From Callorhinus ursinus (taxonomy: Eukaryota; Chordata; Mammalia; Carnivora; Otariidae), in NCBI RefSeq assembly GCF_003265705.1, contig NW_020312867.1, positions 2,879,307 through 2,943,306 on the forward strand: a stretch of DNA of 64,000 nucleotides. The letters are read 5' to 3'. This document shows, in pieces, positions 31,045 to 43,900 of this stretch; positions within the stretch are counted from its first letter, which is position 1, and each line of letters begins with the position of its first letter. The position numbers and the translations under genes were made by a program. The notes under the pieces were generated by a model that ran no database searches, was not told the origin of the DNA, and saw only the letters and a program-made list of their open reading frames with translations.

Positions 31045-31904
31045 GTAGGCTTCCCAGACACAGTAAGGCTTCACGGCCCCAGACATTGCTGCCTCTGTGA
31101 GCCTTCCTGACCGGCCACTCCAGCACAGCTTCAAGTTTCAATGAGCGCCTGCTATATTCCAGGCCCTTCCCCGTGAACCATACAGGCAGGGTCCCTCCTC
31201 TGGAGGAGCTTACATTTCAGCAGTCAGAACACTGATAAGCTAGAAAATGTGGGAGAGTGACAGGTGCTGACCAGGAGGGCTTCCCTCCTCCTCAGTTTAT
31301 TAGGAAATTGAGCTGGCAACTCTTAAGACCAACCCCAGTTCGGTAGCTCTCCAAAGCTGTGCTGTCCGTTATAATAGCTTCTAGCCATCTGTGGCCATTT
31401 AAATTCAAAGTAAAATTCATTAAAATGAAATTAAGTTAAATTTGTAGCTCCTCAGTCACACCAGCCGCATTTTGAGTGCTCAGTAGCCATATGTGGCTAG
31501 TAGCTACCTAATGGACAGCACAGTTATAGAACATTTCCTTCATCATAGAAAGTTCTACTGGATAGTGTGGCTCCAAAGTATGTCTTCTTATCCTGTGAAA
31601 TACTGGAAGCCAAATTAGAACTATGGCAGTTGGAAAAAATTGGGACCTATAATGCCTATGCTGAGCCTACAACTGTGATTTTCAAGATAGTCCTAACTAA
31701 AAAATGCCAGTTTTTAAGACAATGAGAAAATCAAAATATCCTAGAAATTCTATTATTTTGATATCGAAACTATAGGCCCAGTTTGTTTGTTGTTCCCCCA
31801 AACGACCCACAAATCCTTTCTCAAATCATATCCTGATTTGGGGTTTTGATGATGTATTCATCAGGGTTCTCTGGAGAAACAGAACCAATAGGGTATGTGT
31901 ACAT

Positions 31905-31941
<37 letters not shown>

Positions 31942-34900
31942 CACAGAATTTATTTTAAGAAATTGGTTCATGCAACTGTGGGGGTTGGCAAGGCTAAAAT
32001 CTGCTGGGCAGGCTGGCAGGCCAGAGGCCCAAGGAAGAGTTAATGCTGCAGAATTCCAGAGTCAAGTCTGGAAATCCCTCTTCCTTGCAGGACGTCAGTC
32101 TTTTTCTCTTAAGATCTTCCACTGACTGGATGAGGCCCACCCACATTATGGAGGGTAATTAGCTTTATTCAAAGTCTACTGACTTAAATTGTTATCTCAT
32201 CTTAAAAAACATCTTCACAGCAACATCTAGACTTCTAGACTGGTGTTTGACCCAGTATCTGGGTCCTGTGGGCTAGCCATGTTGACACACAAAATTAACC
32301 ATCACAGATAACAAATCACTCTAAACCAAGCAGCACTTTTAGGAGGAAGGACATGGACACACACTTAAACAGAACCAGGAGACTGTAGAGCCAAATATCT
32401 GGATGTCTGTGTTTGGGCAGAAGCTCTCCCCAGTCTGGAAACTCCCCTGCAATGGCTGGGGCCTCCTCGCCTACCTCGGCCCTGCCCCTAATACATTCCT
32501 CTCTCTAATGCCAGCCTCCCACAGGCATTAACACCCTGGGCACTGTCATTCTCTTGGTGGGGAAGCAGCTGCCTCCTTTTAGTCACTCAGTCTGCCGGGA
32601 GCCGGGGGCCCACCAGGCCCTGCAGGAAGAGACCTGGAAACCACACAGACCTCCCCCTTATTTCCTCTGAATCTAGCCACAGGCTGCGGCCCCAAGACTG
32701 CTCTGAGTCATGGCCAGAGTGCTCTGGGGGCTCTCCCTGCCTGTGAGACCTGAGGGGAACTGCGTTTCCCTCTCTTACAGGGTCTGCAGGGGGAAGGAAG
32801 GGCCTGTCTCTTGGTATGTCAACCCCTGAGCCCAGCAGGAACACAGATTTGGGGCAGCCCCTTCCATGAGTCATTTTTCTATCAGCCTTGCATCCATCCA
32901 AAATCTACTAAGGCTCTACCCCATACCAGGCCTTGTGCCAGGACCAGGGGGACATAGCAATGGACAAGATAGGCACAGTCCTTGCCTTCAGGGACAGTCA
33001 AGCCCCAGATACAGGCTCTGTTACAATTGTGTTCAATTTTGGTGACAGTGCATTTTAAGGGACTCTGATTAAGAGTGTATGCTGAGGGACTCATCAGGAA
33101 GGCTTCACCAAGGAAGGGACGTTTTATCTAGGGCGTGAAATGTGCAGGCGAGTCAGCCAGGCAGATGGGTCAATCAGGGACAGCATATGCAGCCCAGTGG
33201 CAACCAGGGGCACAATGCCAGGGCTTCCAGGAAGGGAAGGGGTGGTTCCAGGAGGGGAAGGGGTCCTTCCAGGCCACTTGGTTTCACCCTTGTTGGAGGA
33301 CGCTTTCCACAAGACTGGCTTGCATTGTTTATTCAGGCATCAGGCATTTCCCGGCACTGTGGGATGGCCAGGCCCTGTGCTGCTGACGGCTCTGAGGAGC
33401 TCCAGTCCAGGGTCACCATGTAGATCTGCACATGTGTCTGGGAGGACACATAGGAACCAGTCCCTTTCCAGGATCACAGCCTCATTCTTCCCATGTCCAC
33501 CTGGAATATAGGCCCTTATACCACACAGTGTCCAGCTCTGGGTCTGCCCCATCGATGCCCCATCCCCTTGGGCCTTGTCTGTCCATCTGCTCTCTCTCCC
33601 CTATCTCTGGGAACATCTGTCTAGAGGGTATCACAGAACCCTCTGAGGCCTTGGCTCCTGCAGGAGCATCTATGAGACATAAACTTTTCATGCTGACCTT
33701 GACTGCTTTTCATAGCTTGATGCACTGATGTGCTGACAAGTGTGTCTCTTTTCCCTTTGTTTCAGAGACCCCTACTGAAAAGGGATGAAGAGGAAGGAGA
33801 GGGAGGGACACTGGGATGTGGGTGAAGTGGATCTCAGCAGCCTACGGAGGGCAGGTTTTTTAGGATGAGAAGGCCCAGACAGGTATCAGGAGGTCTGGCT
33901 AGACTAGGTGGGCTGATCCCTGAGGTAGATGAGGGCATGAGCATCCTGTGCTGAGGGAGCTGCTTGCCACCTACCATCCAACCTCAAATTGTCCTCATGG
34001 CCGCCATGTCCTTGGGACCAATCCTGGTGTGATGGTGTGGGGGAGAGGGGAAGCTTGGCATCCTCTGGCTCCGTGACTCCCTCTCTGAATGTCAGCATCC
34101 CAGGGACCTGGGGCTTTTTGGAGAGGTGCTACTGCTGTCTAGCCAAGTCCCCCCCAACCTGGGCCCATGAGTAGCCACAATGGTCACCCACCCCAACAGT
34201 GCCCCATGGGCAGAGGGATAGGGAATGGCATAGGAGCCACTCCTGGCACAGTGCCCTGTCTCACCTCAGTTGCCTCGCTGTGTGATGGATGGGGCTGACC
34301 AGAGAGGACTACCTCAGGGGCTTGTGAGGGCCGGAGTGACACACCCAGTCAGGCCCTGACACTCAGCAGTTGCTCAGTAAAGGATGGCAGGCATGTGGCC
34401 AGGACAGGACACTTGACTGGGCCACATGTACCTGTTGGGTGTCTGCTCTGAGCCAGGCCTGGCACAGTGGGCCCCTGGGACCCCACCTTTTCTTGGGGCA
34501 GCACGGACCTATACCTGTCGTTCTGGACAAAAGCCATGAGAGAGCCATGCTATCCACATGCATGGCACTCTAGAGTTACAAAGCCTGTCCACATCTGTGA
34601 TGTCACTGGCCCTTCCAGCAGCCCTCTTCCTCCCATGCGTACCCCGGACCTCAGCCCTAAAGGTTAGTCCATTCGGTACCCACATCATTAGAACTTCCAG
34701 AAACTGCCTTCTAGAAACTGAGCTCCGAGATCTGTGCTGATACCTGCTTAGAGCTATAGTTTTTAAGTTTGCTGAGCAGCAGAATCCTTTTATCAAAATC
34801 TTGAACATCTCCATATAAAAAGCGATTGTAGCCAGGAGCCCCACTCCTTTTTTTTTTTTTTAAGATTTTATTTATTTATTTGAGAGAGAGAATGAGATAG

Positions 34901-37900
34901 ACCATGAGGGGGGGAGGGTCAGAGGGAGAAGCAGACTCCCCGCCGAGCAGGGAGCCCGATGTGGGACTCGATCCCAGGACTCCAGGATCATGACCTGAGC
35001 CGAAGGCAGTCGCTTAACCAACTGAGCCACCCAGGCGCCCCAAGCCCCACTCCTCTTGCCACACCAACCCTTTCCCTGAATGACCCCAAAAGATGTCTGG
35101 GCATCTGTAGGGCTCTGCAGAGGCCACTGGAAAAGCTTCAGATTCCAGAGTAGCCCTCCTGGAATCCCAGCAGACATGCTCCCCAGGGTGTTCATGGCGG
35201 GGTTTATGGTAGAAAGCCCAGACTCCACTAGACTTCACATGTGGAGAGAAGACTAGCCAAGAGGGTGACCATCTCTGTCCCTCCCTCCAGAGAGAAGCAG
35301 GGCCACAGCCGTGGCCCTGGGCAGTTTCCCGGTCGGCGAGCACACAGAGCTGTCACTGAGACTGGGGGATCCGTTGACCATCATCTCTGAGTAAGTCCTG
35401 TCCTAATGGGGGGGAAGGGTGGGGAATTCTGCTTCCTCCCCCTGGCACCTGAAGATGCACTCATGAGAGAAGGGGCCCCTCCCTCCGGGAGTAAAGAGCA
35501 TAGCCTTTGGCGCTGAGCTCACATGTGGCCCTAATCGTGGGATTTAGGAAGCCTGACACAGCTGTAGGGAGAAGGCTTGGATAGGCAGGGCCTTGCAGGG
35601 GGCCCTGAATCGTGCCGTTTCCTGCCCAGGAGGTAGCAGCACTGGCCGGTGCAGGCGGAAGGAGCCAGCCTGCCAGGTCCTCAGGAATCCTAAATGAGCA
35701 GTTCCCCTCTCCTTTCTCTCCCCAGAGATGGAGACTGGTGGACGGTGATGTCAGAAGTTTCAGGCACAGAATACAGCATCCCCAGCAGTCATGTGGCCAA
35801 AATCTCCCACGGGTGAGTTCACACCCCAGGCCCTGCCTTAGGGTAACTTCCTGCTTTCTCTTCCCATGAGCGTGGTTCTTTATGGCCAGTCCTGTGCTGA
35901 GCAAAACGGGACAGGGGAGAATCAGGCCTGGGCCCTGCCCTCAGGAAGAGTGAACAGCTAGCCTGAGCTCTCAGGTCGGCCTGCGAAACTCAGGAGCCCA
36001 GAAGAGGGGGCTCAGGAAGGCCCCACAGAGATGTCCTCTGGGCTTTGGAGGGTGTCCGGGAGTCAGTGGAGGAGAATGCTGAAAGGGAGCAGCTGCATAC
36101 GTGTCCTAAATGTCCTGAGGCAAGAAAATGGAGGGGTGGCGCCCCATGTCTTGGCAAGCCTGCCCTTCTAAGAGGGGCCTCACAGTGGGCAGGACACGGG
36201 GGATGCCATCGCTCGCCACGAATGAGTGACAAAAGAAACCAACTCCAGAGCAAATTCTATGTCATGAGAGAGAAAGGAAGGGAACTGCCTTTCGGTGGGA
36301 TTAAACCGCATAACACAGAGTCAGGAGGTACGCTGTGTGTGCTGTGCTGGCCGCTCTTCTGTTCTGAGAGAAAGTACGACTCTGGCACTGGGTGGCCTTC
36401 CTTCTCTGAGGTGCGTGGGATGTCTGGCTCTGGTGAAAGTAGTGCAGGGCTCCCAAGACGTGCGGACACCTCGCAGAATCAGCTCGCATAGAGGTTGTTG
36501 GCACCCATGTGTTGCCGGCTGGCCTGGCCCTGCTGGCCAGAGGTTTTGCATCCCCAGTGTGGCACTGAAGTTTCAGCCAAGGAGACACTGGCCACCTCTA
36601 AGAGTCCCCTTCCCTTGCCACTCCGTCTGCTTCCTCCATGTTTGTAAGTCATATGAATGACTTGTTTTATTTACTATAAAACTAGGCTAAGTTTGCTGCT
36701 GGCACCAAGCGGGTCACAGCTTCTCTGATTTATCTTCTTGGAATGGACTCAACCCTGATCTGGATTTGACTGTGGAATTTCACACGATGACAGAGAGGCA
36801 GCCATTTCCATCGAGTTGGCTTCTGTAGGTTTTCCCGGGGACCATAAGACATGACTCCGGGGACATTAGAAGGCTGATGGACTAGTAAGCCAAAAACTTC
36901 CTGCAAAACCACCCTGAACTTTCCATTGCAGTTAAGTCCTTCATGGACATATAGGTGAAGGATTAAGTGAAAGGAGAAAGGAAAATAGGGGGCCAGGGTA
37001 ATAAAAAATCCAGCAGTGAGAAGCCCCAAGGAATGGGTCATGAAGATCTGTGCTTTGGGAGGCACATACGGTGATCGATATCTTGCATGATTATTTCCAA
37101 GATTTTAGAATGTCTTGAACATTCTAGTTCCAACATTTCTACCCACAAATAAGCTCCAATGGGAGTTAGATTTCATTGATAATGAATACATGTTCACCCG
37201 CATGCCTTTTGGCTGCAAAGTTAAACTTTAAAATGTTCAAAGAAAATATTTACTACAATTAAACACACACACACATAGGCAATTCTCGGAAAGGTGAGTG
37301 GCGAGCATAGGGGTGCTAGAGGAGCTGGGCAGTGATAGGAGTCTGTGATCACCCCACCTTCCCCCAGCCTCCTGGCCACACTTGGGAATGAGGTCTCCAG
37401 GCACAAAAGGCTGGGGCTGACCACATGAGGTTGTCCTCTGCGGCCTCTGGAACCAGGACCAAGACAAAGCTGGGGGGCCCTTAGAGACCAAGGTACAGAT
37501 GGAACTCTGAGGCCCAGAGAGGGAGGAGGGGTTTGAGTAGAGTCTTGGCTCACCCATGCCCAGGTTGACCTCTCTCTGTCCCTCCCACAGGTGGCTGTAT
37601 GAGGGCCTGAGCCGGGAGAAAGCTGAAGAACTGCTGTTGCTGCCTGGAAACTCTGGAGGGGCCTTCCTCATCCGGGAGAGCCAGACCAGGAAAGGTGGGT
37701 AAGCTGAGCCCTGGCTTGTCCCTCAAATGCCAAGAGGTGACTTGGGGGTATAGGTAGGAGGTCAAAAGTGAAGGGCTGGAGTGCCTGGCCTTGGAGTCAG
37801 ACAGTTTGGCTGATTGACCACCATGTTGCTGCCATGAAAGCCCATTTCTAAAAGTGGGTGTGAATGGCCCACAGTGGGGATCCAGGCTCAGCCTACACTT

Positions 37901-40900
37901 TGGCCACTGGGTCTTGTAATAGACTATAGTCACAGGATTTCCTTGCCCTGACCAGCAATGATTCCTCCCTCCCCAAAACACAACACAGTCCTGATCTCTT
38001 GGTAAAAAGTTGTCAAGTTCACGAGGTCTCTGTGTTCTGGGTCACCAGCCAGTCAAAACCAGAAAACTCATTAGAAGTCAGCCTTGATCTTCTTTCTACT
38101 GTACAGATGAGGAAGATGGAGAAACAAAGGCTGAAGAGGGGTGGGGACATGTCACATTGCACATTCCTATGGGCCTTCTCCCACCTCAGGTATAACACAA
38201 AGCTGATAGAATCTGTCTCTGATGCCCCTGCCTCCCTCTGAGTTGCTGCCCTGCGACCCTCACAGTGGGGGCAGAGAAGGATGTTGAAAGAGTGGCGACA
38301 TTGATGTTTATGGTAGGCCCTTTAAGTGTCTTCAAACAACCCTGTTTGAAGTTTGAAGGATTGTAGTTCCACTGTCCCCATTTTACAGATGAGGAAACTG
38401 AGGCTTAGGGAGGAGAAACGATTTGCCTGGGTAGACATAGCTATGAAGCTGGGATTCAAACCCAGCCGAGGTCCTCCTCACTTCAGACACCCAAGAAAGG
38501 CCCATGTGTCACAATGGTGGAATTGCAAACTCAGTGGTAGACTAGGGTGGAGAGACTCAGGAATGAGGACAGGCCTCCTGTGCTTGCCCTAATTTAACCA
38601 ACCATAGTGGGTTGTCAGGGTCCTTTGCTCTCAGTCTCCCTCCCAGGGCCCCCTGCAGCACATCTTTGCCTCTCCTCCCCTTCCTTCAGAAACTCGCTGG
38701 GTTGACCTCTCCCCAGCCCCTCCTGCTACTTTCCGGACAGCATTACCATCCCCCATTACACCCAGAGGCTGGCTGGGGCTTGAGGCTGGCCTGAGTATAG
38801 GCTGCAAACAGGAAACCACAGCACTGGAGCTGATTGGGGCAGGAGTGCTGCAAACCAGGCCCTAGTGAGCTTGAGAAGCCACAGTAAGTGCTCTGTGCTC
38901 AGCTGCCCCCCTCCCCACCCCTTCTCTGGCCTGTTTTAGCCACACCGCATAGTGACCAGCACTTACTGCTCCTTCCTAAGAAGGCACATATACTTGAGGA
39001 ACTGGCTGGGAAATATAGGAAAAAGCAGATAATGATCTTTAAAGATCCATAAACAGGGGAACCTGGGTGGCTCAGTTGGTTAAGCGTCTGTCTTCCGCTT
39101 AGGTCATGATCCCAGAGTCCCGGGATCAAGCCCGGCATATTGGGCTCCCTGCTCAGCAGTGAGTCTGTTTTTCCCTCTCCCTCTGCCCCCTTGCCTGCTT
39201 GTGCTCATGTGCATTCCCAATCTCTCAAATAAGTAAAATCTTTAAAAAAATATTAAAGGGGCTCCTGGGTGGCTCAGTCGTTAAACGTCTGCCTTCGGCT
39301 CAGGTCATGATCCCAGGGTCCTGGGATCGAGCCCCGCATCGGGCTCCCTGCTCCACAGGAAGCCTGCTTCTCCTTCTCCCCCTGCTTGTGTTCCCTCTCT
39401 GTGTCTCTCTCTGTCAAATAAATAAATAAAATCTTTAAAAATATAGGGGCGCCTGGGTGGCTCAGTCGTTAAGTGTCTGCCTTCAGCTCAGGTCATGATC
39501 CCAGGGTCCTGGGATCGAGCCCTGCATCGGGCTCCCTGCTCATCCAGGAGCCTGCTTCTCCCTCTCCCACTCCCCCTACTTGTGTTGCCTCTCTCGCTGT
39601 GTCTCTCTCTGTCAAATAAATAAATAAAATCTTTAAAAAAAATATTTAAAAATATATATTAAAGATCCATAAACATACACATGATTTCTGGGATTAAGGT
39701 TAGATATGACTCTGAGCTTCACCATAGCCAACCCCAAAAGGGTGTAGATCAGAATGCAGCTCTCATCACAAAAGGAAGAGATTTGGGGCACCTGGGTGGC
39801 TCAGTCGTTAAGCGTCTGCCTTCGGCTCAGGTCATGATCCCAGGGTCCTGGGATCGAGCCCCGCATCGAGCTCCTTGCTCCGTGGGAAGTCTGCTTCTCC
39901 CTCCCCGACTCCCCCTGCTTGTGTTCCCTCTCTCACTGTCTCTCTCTCTCTGTCAAATAAATAAATAAAAATCTTCAAAAACAAAAAGGAAGAGATTTGT
40001 CAGTTCTGCAGGAAAGGCAGAAGTTTCCCCAGTACTAATTTCTAATCTTTCATCTGAGTCTTTTCTTTAGGACAGTATTTGTCAAGCTGCAGGTTAAAAC
40101 CCATTTGTGTTCCAAGAAATCAGTTTAGTTCAGTGGTTATAGAGCAGTGGCTCTCAAATCTAGGTGGCCATCATAATCACCTAGAGGGCTTAAAACAAAG
40201 AACTGGCCACACACCCATATTTCTTATTTGGTGGGTCTTGGGCGGGGCCTGAGAATTTACATTTCCAACAAGCTCGCAGGTGATGCTAGGGACTACACTT
40301 TAAGAACCACTGATCTTGGGGCACCTGGCTGTCAAGGTTTTGGTTCAGGTCATGATCTCAGGGTCGTGAGATTGACCCTGTGTCCAGCTCTGTGTTCAGT
40401 GCAGAGTCTGCTTGAGTCTCTCTCTCCCTCTGCCCCTCCCCCTGCTCTCTTTCTCTCAAATAAATAAATAATAATAATAATAGTAATAATTAAAGAAAAA
40501 GAACCACTGATCTAGGGGGCGCCTGGCTGGCTCAGTTGGTAGAGCATGTGACTCCTGATCTCAGGGTCGTGAGTTTGAGCCCCACATTGGGCAGAGATTA
40601 CCTGGGTGGCTCAGTTGGTTAAGCGACTGCCTTCGGCTCAGGTCATGATCCTGGAGTCCCGGGATCAAGTCCCACATCGGGCTCCCTGCTTGGCAGGGAG
40701 TCTGCTTCTCCCTCCGACACTCTTCCCTCTCGTGCTATCTCTCATTCTCTCTCACTCAAATAAATAAATAAAATCTTTGGGGTGCCTGGGTGGCTCAGTC
40801 GTTAAGCGTCTGCCTTTGGCTCAGGTCATGATCCCGGGGTCCTGGGATCGAGCCCCATGCCCGGCTCCCTGCTCCATGGGAAGCCTGCTTCTCCCTCTCC

Positions 40901-43900
40901 CACTCCCCCTGCTCGTGTTCCCTCTCTCACTGTGTCTCTCTCTGTCAAATAAATAAATAAAATCTTTAAAAAAAAATCTTTAAAAAAATATTTTTAAAAA
41001 TGCTGATCTAGACCTTGGCTTCAAGTTGGACTCATCTGAGGAGCTTTATAAATTACTGATGCCTGTACCCAACTCCCAGGGTTTTGGGGGCTTGAACCTA
41101 CAAACCTCATGGGGCTCCAACCCACAACCCTGAGATCAAGACCTGAGCCGAGACCAAGAGTCAGATGCTTAACCGGCTGAGCCACCCAGGTGCCCCTGAG
41201 TTTCTGATTTAATTGGTCAGGGGTGTGGCTTTGGCCCTAGAAGATATAAAAGCCCCCTTGGTGATTCCAATATGCAGTGAAGGTTGAGACCCCTTCATTT
41301 AGTGGATCTGCACCAGGGAGTGTTTGAAGTGCAGAACACATCAAGGTGCATCACTGGGGTTGGGAAAAATATTGTTTCATCCTATTTTTGTTTTAGGTAA
41401 TTTTTTAAAAATTATATTTAACAATGAGTTTTGTTTTTTAAGATCTTGTGTATTTTAGAGAAAGAGCAAGAGCATGAGCAGGGGGAGGTGCAGAAGGGGA
41501 GGAAAAGAATCTCAAGCAGAGCCCGACAAGTGGCTCGATCTCACAACCCTGGAGAGGGGGACAGAGAGAGAATCCTCAGACTGCCCCCTGAGCACAGAGC
41601 CCAACACAGGTCTTTATCCAGGACCCCAAGATCGTGACATGAGCCAAAATCAAGAGTTGGCTGCTTAACTGACTGAATTACCCAGGTGCCCCTGATTTAG
41701 GTGATTTTAAGTGTGTCCTAGGTCACAGTGTAAAATTTCATACTGTGGTTTGCAGCCAAAAAATGTTTGGTGGCACCTGGGTGGCTTAGTTGGTTAAACA
41801 TCTGACTCTTGATCCCAGCTCAGGTCTTGATCTCAGGGTCATGAGTTCAAGCCTCATGTTGGGCTCCACTCTGGGTGTGGAATCTACATTAAAAAAAAAA
41901 AAAATTGGCACTGCAGCTCTATGGGGCCTGAGTAACATCATAGAACACTAGTTCTCGGACTTTAGTGTACAAGAATTGTCAGAGAAAAACTCTTGGGCCT
42001 CTTCCAAATCTATTTACTAGGCTCCGGGTCAGAAATCTGCTTCCTTCACAAGGTCTCTGGATGCTTCTTATGTTCTTTTAAGTTTGAAAACACAGTTCCA
42101 TTCTAGGGGAACCAGAATTAAGTAGTAAGAGATAATGTTTTTCCAGTTGCACAATGCATCAACTTTTCTTTGCATCAAGGTCCAAATATACCTCTGGGAA
42201 GGGAATTCTGCAGGGGAATTTGAGTCTGTGTGTGGACCGAGGAGGAAGGCCTGGGGCCTGTGAGCTCACAAGAACACTACTCAGAGTCAACTGGGGAGGG
42301 GGAGACCTCTCCATCTTCCCTAGGGTCCCTCTGGCATACCTATTTATGTCCTAAGCCTGGGGGAAGTCATGGCAGAGCCTGAGTCAGGCCCCAAACCTTG
42401 GTCTGTGAAGGGGCACTGATGACTTTGTGGAGGTCCCAGGACTGCTCTAAAGGTCAGCACCAGGGCCACCTCCCTGCTGTCCTACTGTGTCTCTGTTCTT
42501 TGGTGGGCGCTTTAAGGAAGATGACGATCAAGCCATGCTTCCTACCACGGAGGGATTCACTTCTGTCCGTTCTGTCAGCTGGGAAGCATTTGTTGAGCAT
42601 TTCTTCTGAGTCAGGCCTGCTAAGTCATGGTTCTTGTCCTCAGGCTGCAGATAGTGGAAGGTCCAAGGTGCAGCATTCCCGAGGCAATCAGCTTCTCAGA
42701 GGCCTTAGCAGAGGAAGGTCAGGAGGGTCCTGCTAGGCCCACCTCCCACACACAGCTTCCAATCTGATCCCTCATACCACTGTGGACCCCACCCCACCTC
42801 CTGGTATCATCATCAGAACACCAGGGAAAACATGGTGCCTGACCCCAGAGGTTCCTGCAGGCCAAGATGTGACGTTGGCTATGGAGCTAGAGCTTCCTGG
42901 AATCCAGGACATTGTACCTTCCATGCCTTTTTCCCAGTGGGTCTCCCTCCAGCCCCTGCACCCAGCCACAGCTCCTACTATTCCTTCCCACAGCCTCTCT
43001 TCTGGCCCACTGCCCAGAAGAACATTCATGAATAAAACCACCTTGCTCTTTCCACTGCTGCATTCTTGCACACATTCCTCCCTCAGCCTTGGAAAGCCCT
43101 ATCCTCCATTTTCTACTTGGTGAACTCATACTCACCCTTCATGACCCATTTCAATGTTATTTCCCCAGGCTATTTGCCACCATTTGCTCTTAGACCACTT
43201 CTGTAGCTACTGTAAATTTAGTTCTTAAAAGAAAAAAAAACAAACTAGGGTATGTGGTCTAAGAGCACAAGAACTAGTATTTGAAATGGGAACCATAAAG
43301 GAAAATTCCAGCTGTGGGAAGTGCTGGCAGGACAGCACTTCCTTCCCAGAGTACAAAGATCTGTTTACCATGTGGGGCCTTGTGCAGGGCATGTAGTCAG
43401 TGCTCAAGGGATGTATACTGAGTAAATGAATGAGTGAATGAGTGCATGAATGGACATTGAGGGGAAGGGAAAGGATGAAGAGCTGGGGTAGACTTTCCCC
43501 CAATACCACGTGTTCACAGACCGTGGAAGGCATGCAAATAGTGGCAAAACACTCCTCCAAATTGCCTGTAATCATGGCTCCATCCAGCATTTATCCCAAA
43601 GATTCATTCATTCATTCATTCAACAAATGGATATTGTGTGGTGACTCTGTGCCAACTATTGTTCTAAGCCGTGGGGATTCAACGATATAAAAAGCAAAAT
43701 CCCTGCCCACAAACCAGTTGGCAAAATGGACAATGAACACATAAATACTGAAGTGTCTGATCTTGGTAAGTGCCACCTAGAAACAAGAAAGCAGCATAAG
43801 AGGAACAGGGTCATGGGACGTGTGCAGGTATACAGAGGCCCTGTGGTAGATGCATCCTCAGCAGGGGCAGGTGTGCTGGGAGTCAGCAATGCAAGGTCAT

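Noticed and set aside
35461..37981. Several 110-148 codon frames in SLA2 introns 2-4
   Set aside because: They overlap one another on both strands, shadow the true SLA2 exons, and show no domain.
39057..40985. CRISPR-like or tandem repeat array
   Set aside because: The regularly spaced similar units are SINEs with target duplications and A-tails in a mammalian intron. There are no unique spacers of constant length.
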